Part shown: piece after piece, positions 55,276 through 64,000 of the stretch
How the letters are laid out: every line of letters begins with the position of its first letter
Position numbering within the stretch: position 1 is the stretch's first letter
Assembly (NCBI GenBank): GCA_031002005.1
Contig: JARYHS010011408.1
Location: 220,761,473 to 220,825,472 of the forward strand
Direction: 5' to 3'
Length of the DNA: 64,000 nt
From: Vandiemenella viatica
Lineage: Eukaryota; Arthropoda; Insecta; Orthoptera; Morabidae
Position numbers and translations under genes: made by a program
Notes under the pieces: generated by a model
Databases searched by the model: none
What the model was told of the DNA's origin: nothing
Seen by the model: the letters and a program-made list of their open reading frames with translations, nothing else

Positions 55276-56428
55276 ATTGTTCAACTTAGTCTTCAGCACA
55301 TATTACTACTTCAGCTGGAGAAATCTTTTTTTTTTTTAATTTTGTAAATAGGTTAAAAAAATATATATATAATTGAAACTTCATATTAAGCTGTGAAGCT
55401 TATTAAGAATGAGTACAAGTTTACACAATGTTGGTTAGGCCGCACTTAGATGTATAAAATAAGTTTTTAGGTAAATCTGCAGTTGCAGTTGGATACTAAT
55501 GAGGAATATCAGCGCTCATGTCATGGCTGCAAGGACTAGTTGTGATAAAGGTACTGAGAATTGAAGAAAATGGCAACAGAAATATAAAGGAAGAAATGTG
55601 TCATAATTGTAAATCCAATGTATTGATTTTAGGCAAAATACTGTTTTGTCAAAATAAAACGTCATTAAATAATGTGATATAGTGCCTGCGGTATAGTCCT
55701 TATCAGTTTAGGCAGGCGAATAAAAAAAATCTTACCTTCGTAGTCTCAGAAGTTTTTGAATTTAACATGGTAAAATTAAGATAATGGTGTGTGTTTTTTC
55801 CCCCCCAAAAAATCCTGGTCCGATATACAGGCCATCAAAGATGGCGTCCCAGGCACCATTTCTCACTTGCGACTTTCGATAAAAAAAATTTAAAGGCCTC
55901 AATCTCTGGAACAGTGAAAGATATTTTAATGTGATTTTTTTAATTTTAAGGGTAATATTTTTCCTTTTAGAATTATATACTCAATTTTAAAATATTTGTT
56001 CAACCTTTTTTGCTGCAGCCTTCAGATTTTTTAAATGCCAATCCCAAATTATTATTCTTTTGAACAATGCCATTGAGAACTGCATTCCCTGAAAAGGACA
56101 ACTTCCACTTTTGAGACTGACAGATTTTAGGGACAATGTAAAATTTTACCATATATTATACCAATTTTCATTACATCACTGTCACATATTAGTCTTGTGA
56201 AATAAAAATGTAGTCTTCAACATGGCATTTTAATTATTAATGAATATAGGAAATAGATAGCTTTTTTATTTTTTTTAAAAACTTGTTAAAACATTAAAAG
56301 TTTCAAAATACATATGCAAGTTCCAAAACATACCACTGCCTGTGTATTCTCCTTAAAACTGAAATTAGAAATTCAATGAACTAAAAATTTGTTGAACTGC
56401 ATCAGTATCTTCCTATGATATTCAGTAA
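55276..56428. other. Unassigned, partly transposon flank
   Basis: Bases 55860-56050 (GGCCTCAATCTCTGGAACAG, TTTTTTAATTTTAAGGG) resemble in style the non-coding part next to the SDGSAAQYKN pseudogene at 49.2 kb. No gene was found. Confidence 0.35.
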
Positions 56429-56775
56429 GGGGGCATCCATAAATTACGTGAGGTGAAATAGGGGGGGGGGGGGTCCGGCGAAATCTAACCAGATCTCACC
56501 AGGGGGGAGGGGGGGGGGGTCTACGGAAATCTCACGTGAGATTTTGCGAAAAATTTGGGGACAGTAGAGCCAAAAAAAAGGTCTACAATTTGCGTCAAAG
56601 TCGATTTTAGGGAGAGTATTTCGTCAAAAAAGTTAGGGTGTGACCTAAAAAAAAAAAAGGTCTACAAATGTTTCGAGGGTGATTTCTAGGGGGGGTTCTC
56701 ACGGACCAGATCTCACCAGAGGGGGGTGGGTCCAGAAATCCAGAAAAACACCTCACGTAATTTGTGGATGCCCCC
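56429..56775. mobile_element. PIF/Harbinger-like MITE, TAA duplication
   Basis: The ends GGGGGCATCCATAAATTACG, TGAGGTG and the inverted CACCTCACGTAATTTGTGGA, TGCCCCC are flanked by TAA (56426-56428 and 56776-56778). The interior has long G runs and two copies of GGTCTACAA(A/T). No gene. Confidence 0.88.
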
Positions 56776-56799
56776 TAAGGCCTCCTTGTTAAATCAATA

Positions 56800-57290
56800 G
56801 GAACAGTATTATCCATAATCTTTAAAACATTGTGAATTGGAAGTGTCCCCTGTCATCAATTATAACTGCAACACTAGTGGTCTTGTTTTGAAAATATGTG
56901 ACATCGGTGAAAACTGAAATTTGGTCACTACTCTAGTAATATCCCTGTACTTCTTGTGGCAGAATCACTGACCAGTTCTCAGCAAAATTACCGTGTAGCA
57001 CAAACATAGTTGTTCAACCTCTACACGCCCCTTCTTCTGCAATATATTGTTGAAATTTCTTCAGATGTTGGCATGTTGTTGCTTTCACTGTCTATTTCCC
57101 AAATTCATCAATGAAGGTATCAATGGCAACAGTTTTCTTAATGAGTTTATTTTCTTCCCATGTTGCATATATAACTTCAGAAGAGTCATCTTCAGTATTT
57201 TCTATACTAAGTGTCAGTAATGAGAGTCCTTCCTTTCCGAGGCAGTCACCACATTCCTGTAACAAACAGGTCTCTCGCTATATATCACAC
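56800..57290 (-). pseudogene. Second SDG..QYKN-family fragment, N-terminal side
   Basis: On the - strand the frame gives ECGDCLGKEGLSLLTLSIEN, EVIYATWEENKLIKKTVAID and TFIDEFGK. After a stop come KATTCQHLKKFQQYIAEEGA, MFVLHGNFAENWSVILPQEV and QGYY. The family has HC..CPGKEGL, QW, FVVQDE(I/V)Q..HW at these positions, upstream of the catalytic motif. It therefore covers the part that is missing from the copy at 50.1-51.0 kb. It is decayed and antisense in intron 2. Confidence 0.6.
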
Positions 57291-58559
57291 AACTAAAAGT
57301 TTCACATGGTATAACATATCTATAAGCTTGTCAAAACCATTTAAGGATGGGTTTAATCCAGAGTGCAATTATAGAAAAGCGTTTCTACCAGCTATTCCCA
57401 GTAGTAACATACTTTATAATTCATTTTTAAAGCTGCCTATGTGGAAGACAGAAATTTCAGGTAAAGTAGTTTTTCAACCATAATGGATTTTCTTGCATTC
57501 GTTTTCACTGCTAAAACTCATCATGAGAAGCATTTTAAAGTGTGTTTATCATACCCAGAAAAATTTAGTTTAAGAGATAATTTGATTTATTGATATCTTT
57601 CAACCATGCAGCCAAAGCAAGCAGACTGAAAATTTGAAATAACTAATGAACACGTAATCACCAGTTGTAGTCAGCTTCTTCTAGATTAGTATGAATATAA
57701 AGTCAAGTAATGAGGCAAAGTATAATTAGGGTTTTTAATCAAAGAAAAAAATTTAAACCAAAAGAGATAAAAGCAAGAAATTAATATTGAAGGTTAGATC
57801 AAATCAAGAGGGTTAAAAATATATATTGGTTTCTAAAGGCAGTTTGAAGCGTCAACCAGATAAATGAGGTTTTGAAAATGGATGTACTGTGTTATTCAAT
57901 TGAGCCCGCTGTTCTGTGAATAAATTTCGTTACACAGTTTGTGAAATTTTAGTTTACCTGACAAAAGGTAATGAAGGAACTATGAAATTACTGCTTACCA
58001 TTGCAAGAAATATGAGGAAGAGCACAGAGAATGCTGATAGAATAAAGCATGCTGGATAGAAATGAATCTGAAAATGGGCATTTTGAGGACCCCTGAAATC
58101 TGACAGAAACCTGTGTGAGGATGGCAGTGAGAATGTGAATGTTGAATTTCATAAGAGAATGATGATTTAACATGATGGGAAGTAGAGGAAGCTGTGAGGT
58201 GAATGGAAGGAGGTAAAAAGGTAGGAATTGGGGAAGTGGAGGTGATGGTAAGAGGTGAAGGAGAGCGTTTCCACATTGGTTATAAAAGGGGATGTGTAAG
58301 TGTGGAAAAGGTTAGAAGTCTTCAAGAAAGATGTATTAGTACAGGCTCAAAAAAAGGAGACCATGCCAAGTTTCACAGCTATCAGTGTTACCTCTATGTA
58401 GTAGTGAAGGTGATATCCTCTGTCGGGATGTGATGGAGTTTGGGATTGAGGAACTCCTTAAAGAGTGAGAATCGGAGAAAGTAGTAGAGGCTCGTCAGAT
58501 CACATGAAGAGTAAATGGCAGTATTGAAAAGACTGTCGCCTTCATCCTGACGTTTGACA
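57291..58559. other. Mostly unassigned; may include LINE E upstream sequence
   Basis: Bases 58190-58560 on the + strand are purine-rich with gag-like text (for example GCVSVEKVRSLQERCIS), plausible as upstream ORF1 of LINE E but not decisive. Confidence 0.35.
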
Positions 58560-59215
58560 CTCTAATGTTGCCCAAGCAGGCTATATAAACCTGAATGTAC
58601 ACCTGTATGTTCCAGACCCAAAGCAGTGCTTCCAATGCCAGAGGTTTGGACATGCGACAGCATCATGTAAGGGCAAACCCACTCATGGCAAGTGTCAGTG
58701 TGTGTCAATTGATTCGGGTTACACCCTGCCTGTAGCGGGGAGTGACAAAAGTATCTTAAAGAGCAAAAGATACAGTAGTTATAAACAGAAAAGTGAATAC
58801 GGTTGCAGTGGAGAGAAAAGAAGGCCAAGTTTCTTGCCATTACTGTTTTCGCAGTTTGCTTCGCGAAGCTGGCTTCAACTCCCAATATGAAAGACAATAT
58901 TGCTACTTGGACATCAATTGCAGACATGAGCACAATCACAATGTACTCATGTCAATTCAGATGTGATCCAAGAGCCACTAAGGTCATTTGATTTCGGTAG
59001 CAATACGTCTGTAACCCTGACAACTCCAGCAGCAGTCGAGTCCACCAGTAGTAGGAAAAGCAGCAGCAATAAAAGTGCCAGAACTAACACTAGCACCATT
59101 ATCTGCCATCAACAGAAAAGGAGAACTGAGAATCCGTGGTCTGAAGTTCAGACACAACGTCCTCACTCAGTTTGTGAAATCTCCTTCTTCGTCTTCTCAC
59201 AGACTACTTAGTGGC
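58560..59215 (+). pseudogene. LINE E ORF1 (gag-like) with zinc knuckles
   Basis: The + strand text NLNVHLYVPDPKQCFQCQRF, then GHATASCKGKPTHGKC, contains a CCHC zinc knuckle (C-x2-C-x4-H-x4/5-C) preceded by the V..Y.P.P..C..CQ.FGH context of Jockey-type ORF1 proteins, which bind the element RNA. A Ser/Lys-rich tail follows to about 59215. Stops and shifts are present. Confidence 0.75.
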
Positions 59216-59319
59216 AAGGGATAGAAAGGGAAGTGGCCAAGACAGCAAACAGTGGTTGACAAAATCATTTATTAGGAAGCAAAGACCCACCCAAACCAGG
59301 GTGGATGAAATTAAACAGG

Positions 59320-59600
59320 TAGCATGGTGCCAATAATTCAGTGGAACTTAAATTGTTTTTTGCCTCACGAAGAGGAATCAAAAATCTTAATACTGTCTAA
59401 ACCTCTGTTTCTCTCTCGAAGATGCACATTTTAGGCCAATTCTACAACCTATGCTGAAATAGTATGACAGATACGGAAAGGACAATACCGAAGTTGATCG
59501 AGCAAAAGGAGGAGTGACTGTTTGTCTGATACACTGTGCACTCCAGACGTGTTGCTCTTGTCTATCCCTTACAAGCAGTAGTTTGAAGAGTATTCTTATA
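59320..59600 (+). pseudogene. LINE E ORF2 endonuclease, first part
   Basis: The text IIQWNLNCFLPHEEESKILI matches the start of the apurinic-like endonuclease (ILQWN..G...NI.EL..L). Later pieces, such as GGVTVCLI and TLCTPDVLLLSIPYKQ, match beta strands further on. It breaks off near 59600 and resumes at 61985. Confidence 0.65.
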
Positions 59601-61984
59601 TATACTTATTTACTTTGTGTCATTAGGCATTGTACATAAATATCTTATATCTTTAAACGAGCAATTCTTGTATATATATATATATATATATTTCGGATTT
59701 CGGAAACGGCTGTGACGATTTGGATGAAATTTGGTATTTAGATAATGTTTTGACTTTTAAGATTACCTGAATAGTTGTCTTCCCTACTAAAAAGCGAGTT
59801 TACAAAATATGAACAATTTTGTCACTCCGTATATCGAAAACGGCACTAGCGCCATCTCGTAGACAATTCAGGTACCAGAAAGCCTACAAATAGAGTTTCT
59901 TTGATTCCAAAGAATAAGTAAACGAACAGTTCTTGTATACTGGCTGACCCGTGGAAATATTAGCACTGCAAGTTCAATTGTAAAACATTTAAAAAGAAAG
60001 ATAATTAAAAATTTATCAATGGTTTTATCAGAGGTGATAACTTTACAGAAACTTCTTTGAAATTATTACCGGTACCAGTTATAAAGTAATCATCGTTTAC
60101 TTTTTGACTATAAATAGTGGTTGTTAGTTAGCCATTAAATACTACCACCTTAATTATAAAACATCTTTCGATTTCTGTTCAATATACAAGATTTCGAGTA
60201 GAGTTTGATAATAAAGTGCATAATTAAATATAATACATCTACAAATTCCTGAAAAGCTGCGTGCGAGTGCACATACGAAAAAAACGGGTTCTGATAAATA
60301 GAATCTTGCCTTTTGAATCGTCTGACCTTGTGCTTTATTGTTTATAACGAAGGTTACTTCTTATGGGAATTGTTTTATTATCATTTTGAATGCTGATCAG
60401 ATTACTGCGAGGTACGAGCATAGTTTTATAGGAGTGAATAAATATAGCACCGATGATGTTCTATTGACGTCACAACCTGATGAATTCTCATAGTACTCGA
60501 TGAAACATATCGAAAATAAATAATAAATTTTCTTGGTTTTCGAGATATAGCATGTCAAAAATCAGTTATAGGTATAGTTCCTTGTGCTTTTGGCGACGTT
60601 TCTTTTGGTCCAGGCCGTATTTCAACCTAACAAAAACCACTAGGTACAAAATAAAACATTGAAAGTACATTTCCACCATATAGACATAGTGCTTTTGGTG
60701 GATTTTTTTTCTGGTCCAAGACGGATCTAATCCTAACCTCTTCACTTTTGAGATATAATATCCCCAGAACTAAGTGAGATATCAGAAAAATAAATTTCTT
60801 ATTTTCGATTTGTCTCGACGAGTTTCATACGAATTCATCAAACTTGGCTATGGCGAAATTTGTCTTCTGGTTCAGGTCGCATTTCAACCAACCACGTCAA
60901 TTTTGAGATACGATATCTCGAGAACTAAGCGAAATATTTTAAAAAATATATTTTTTACCTTCAATTTTTCTCGTCGAGTTACATAAGAATCCATCATCAA
61001 GGGTTATCGTAGAATCCTTTGAATTACCACAAATCTCGCATCATTAATTAATACCAAACTGGCATTAAAATTTCTGTTTAACATATTAATAGAATTTTTT
61101 TTTTTAAGCAATTTGTGAGGCCGTCTCGCAAATGGATCTAGCGATTTGGATGAAATTTCACATGTAGATAACGTTTTGATTTTCAAGTTTTTAACACGAT
61201 TTTTTTTTTTTTTTAATATAAAAAAAAGGAACAACTTTTGTATTTGGTTTCTCGAAAACGGCTCTAACCTCATTACGTAGAAGGTTCAGGTACCAGTAAG
61301 ACTATTGATGTTAGTTAAACTTCTCTTTGGTTAACTGTGCACCTCAAAACGCCTAGGAAGCCTTCAAGCCTTATACTTTAATCAAACTTTACTCGAAATC
61401 TTGGATACTGAACAGAAATCGAAAGATACCGAGCGAAGATCGGTCACCCAGGTACTTATACAAATAAACGAAAAGTCAAGGATAATTGCTTGAGTCAAAT
61501 ATGAAAGTTATTGCACTATATTAGACATCAGAATATGGTTACATAAACATAGTAGTAATTTTTTAACATTTGCTGAGAAAGATGAAAGAGATTCTCCAAA
61601 AGAATTGGTATCTGCTGAGTAGTGGTTTACCAACCTGGCAATTCTATTTATAGGTCCATGGTAGACATAGTTTTTGAATGTGCTTTCAACTGAGAGCAGC
61701 TTTTTAGTTCCTAGCACAGACTTTGAACATATGAAGCCAAAGTTGACTAAGATTTCTGGTGAGTTGACCAGCCCATTAACAACTTTGAAACAAAGTCAGG
61801 CCAGCCTTTGTCTGTGACTAATTATACTACTAAGGTTATACTGTTGATAAATAACAATGATATTGATTACTTATTATGAATGCTTATAATAGCATAAAAA
61901 TTTACAGAATTTTTGTTGGCCTTTTCAGTACAATTGATGTGTAGATCAGTGAATATGAGTTTAACGAATGCTAAGAAATGGGAT
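59601..61984. repeat. Composite of Helitron-like and motif repeats inserted in LINE E
   Basis: Bases 59650-59890 and 61100-61300 are related in the same orientation (GATTTGGATGAAATTT, GATAA(C/T)GTTTTGA, TCGAAAACGGC, TTCAGGTACCAG). The first follows TCTTTAAACGAGCAATTCTT and a (TA)n tract, like a Helitron 5' end. Bases 60160-60215 and 61380-61435 are inverted copies (TCTTTCGATTTCTGTTCA). Three copies of the CTGGTCCAGG motif lie at 60605, 60711 and 60869. No gene was found. Confidence 0.6.
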
Positions 61985-62620
61985 ATGGCCACTACAACTG
62001 ACTTTATGCTCATTATATCTACCACCGAGTTCACCAGTTGATTACGATCAACTGCCTGACATCTCGCAGCAAAATTCTCTGCCATTTCTCCTGTTGGGCA
62101 ACTTCAATGTCCACAGTGCATTGTGGGGTTCGATGACCAATTGCCTCAGAGGTTGAAAAATTTGTATATTATTGGAGCGAGAGGAGTTACGCATCCTCAA
62201 TACTGGCCAAATTATACATTTTACTACTGTTTCTGGTACACCCTATGAAATTGAATTTGTGATCTCCTGCAATTACGTATTCTGTACTTTTCAAGGCAGA
62301 TTGTGACATTCATGGAAGTGACCACTTCCAATGTTGTTGCATGTAGTTTGGACGTAGAGGAGAAAATAACTGATATAAATGGAACATCAGCAAAGCTGAT
62401 TACTGTTCACTCTTTCTACAGCAGTGTCATGACATTAATGAGAAGGTGAATCAGTTCACAGAAGGGATTCATCAGGTGGTTGATATTTCCACCCGACAAG
62501 TTCTCGAATGTTGTGAAGAATGGCCATCCCCTGGTGGGGCGAGGAACGTAGTTCCACTATTCAAGGTCACAGACGAGCGTAGCATCATTTAGGTTACCAC
62601 AACATCTGATAACCTAGCAG
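61985..62620 (+). pseudogene. LINE E ORF2 endonuclease, second part
   Basis: The + strand gives LCSLYLPPSSPVDYDQLPDI, then PFLLLGNFNVHSALWGS (the family's LLGDFNAH..LWGS, with the catalytic D replaced by N), then ELRILNTGQIIHFTTVSGTP. SDHF-like remains (GSDHFQCC across a shift) and IPWWGEE follow. It ends near 62620 with no reverse transcriptase, so the LINE is truncated on its 3' side in this window. Confidence 0.75.
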
Positions 62621-62819
62621 TGTTCTGAATTGGCTAGTTGATTAAATTTGAAAAATAGGTTAATAATTTACCTTAGTATCCATTTTACTCAAACGAATTT
62701 AAATTTACCCCGAAAACGCTCAAAACTGTCATGGTGTATTGAATGTCGTCACACCACCTGAACGAAAACAAAGCAGTCGTGTATGTATATGGCAGGTGTC
62801 ATGTGTTCTTTAATTAAAA

Positions 62820-63094
62820 ATGAGTTCCTTATTTTATAAGTACTGTGTAGTGCCCCAATGTAAAAGCACAACAATAAAAATGCCAAACAAGTTATTTATG
62901 TATGTTCCAAACAATTAACAGATAGGGAAAAGTGGGTAAAACTTGCAAAGAGGGTGGATGCTCATAGTTTATCTGCAGGTTAAAGAATCTATTTTTGTGA
63001 AGATCATTTCGATGTAAGTGTTTGTGCACAATATATTTATAAATCTAAAACAAAACTGATGAATTTTGCAGAACCACTACTTTTCAAGTACTGA
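62820..63094 (+). pseudogene. THAP-domain gene fragment
   Basis: The ATG at 62820 opens MSSLFYKYCVVPQCKSTTIK, then MPNKLFMYVP. After a frameshift near 62910 come TDREKWVKLAKRVDAHSLSA, then a TAA, then RIYFCEDHFDVSVC, ending FAEPLLFKY before TGA. C-x4-C (CVVPQC), a W in the middle and C-x2-H (CEDHF) define the C2CH zinc-binding THAP domain, a DNA-binding module of cellular regulators and of P-element-type transposases. One frameshift and one nonsense codon kill this copy. Confidence 0.8.
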
Positions 63095-64000
63095 CAACGT
63101 AATAAGGTACGAGTTGAGGTTGTTTTGGTTTTATGATTTATAATATTTCTTTAGTGTTACGTTTAATATAATAAACACACTCTGTCATGACATTATTCTC
63201 GCCAAACATAGTATCGAAGCGAAGAACTAAATCTTGTGTTCTTTCGCTTAGGTCTTTCTTCTGGTTTAGCTGTTTAGCACTTGCTCATACTTCGCAAATG
63301 TCACCTCATGCCACTACCAATTGATTTACTAAATGTATGTGTAAGCAATAGGTTATTGTTTACAAAACTGAAATAATGCTATTTAAGCTTATAATGTATA
63401 ATGGACACTTGTGTATACTTACATCGAAGTTTTAACGTTGTGGAATTCCGATGAGCAAAAGTCCATGTTTGACACGAAAAATCTGCCAAATGTTACAACG
63501 TCAATTTTGGACAAAAAACTACTGTTTGCTTTGCTAAATCCTGGTTCCATAGCGAATTACACTTGTCTTTCAGCATATAACTGAGAACAACTGTATTAAC
63601 ATGACAAAAGTTCCTACAAATTAATAATTTACCAAATAACCTGTTCTGTTCCTCGAAAATGTCAATAATAACTTTGGTGTCTTGGGTGGTGTGACATAAT
63701 ACTTTTGCAGTCACGTGCCTGAATGTCTGATTTATTTTCTAAAATCTTTATCTTTTATAATAAATAATTTTGTTTCTTGTTATCTCCTTAGCATGATTTA
63801 TCATTAAAAACTGCTATGCGTCTCATTTATTCTTAGTGGACACAAGCCTTTTGAAAGAGCTAAGACATGCCATTTTTTTAAGGAGAGAAATGGAATATCA
63901 TGGCTTGGAAGATGCATGGTTTCTTAAAAAATCTTCTGCCAAGCTATTGAATTAACTTGTAATAGCTAACAGGTAGTAGGCTGCACTAAATAAAAGTCAC
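63095..64000. other. Unassigned sequence at the right edge
   Basis: AT-rich, with no exon of pasilla or other gene recognised. A 73-codon minus-strand frame (63493-63714) has no known domain. Confidence 0.45.

Noticed and set aside
54833..64000. Further pasilla/NOVA exons
   Set aside because: I looked for the expected TTERVCL segment and the KH2 loop after exon 2 and found none with splice sites before the window ends.

Overview
This window is eukaryotic, repeat-dense genomic DNA, almost certainly from an arthropod and probably an insect. It is AT-rich, has introns with consensus GT/AG sites, contains a nuclear tRNA-Val, and carries tRNA-derived SINEs, non-LTR retrotransposons, Tc1/mariner, hAT and Helitron elements of insect type. 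The dominant SINE (tRNA-like head followed by a CATCCAGATTTGGGTTTTCC body) recalls large polyneopteran insect genomes, but I cannot name the species. Two runs of exactly 1000 N (1818-2817 and 35985-36984) are assembly gaps.

The one host protein gene I can name is the insect homologue of vertebrate NOVA1/2 (Drosophila pasilla, ps), on the + strand. Exon 1 (44686-44803) encodes the N terminus with an SRKRPL nuclear-localisation-like motif. After a 9.9 kb intron, exon 2 (54686-54832) encodes the start of KH domain 1 with the IIGKGGETI loop. The splice phases match, and the rest of the gene lies beyond the right edge. Weaker host candidates are a 56-base internal exon (1400-1455) and a TATA box followed by a short first exon (27759-27940). 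A complete tRNA-Val(CAC) gene is on the - strand at 29784-29856.

Layout. 0-11 kb: a MITE, a mariner remnant running into GGATCC palindromes, a Tc1-like element (3993-6046) holding a SINE and a hAT MITE, and a second Tc1/mariner element (9151-10760) holding a GGG-type MITE. 11-17 kb: MITEs, two copies of non-LTR family A, and a dispersed repeat (X) split by one of them. 17.9-19 kb: a broken copy of a multicopy arthropod protein family, split by a SINE. 21.5-27 kb: a TIR-bounded composite with two LINE fragments, then two Helitrons of about 0.9 kb. 27.4-33.3 kb: candidate promoter and exon, tRNA-Val, and a palindromic repeat with hammerhead-like cores. 33.75-35.1 kb: a complex satellite with higher-order structure. 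37-44 kb: non-LTR elements. 44.7-64 kb: the pasilla/Nova locus, whose introns hold a fold-back-like inverted repeat, a LINE A copy, two copies of an SDGSAAQYKN-type transposase-like gene, a hAT transposon inside an old SINE, a MITE, a Jockey-like LINE interrupted by about 2.4 kb, and a broken THAP-domain gene.

The transposon genes seen here are all broken by stops or frameshifts. The interest lies mainly in insertion layering (several elements dated by clean target-site duplications), the satellite, the long inverted repeats, the hammerhead-like repeat and the large introns of pasilla/Nova. Calls come from reading the sequence and from memory of protein families; no database search was run. 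Boundaries without a stated duplication are approximate, to within a few tens of bases.
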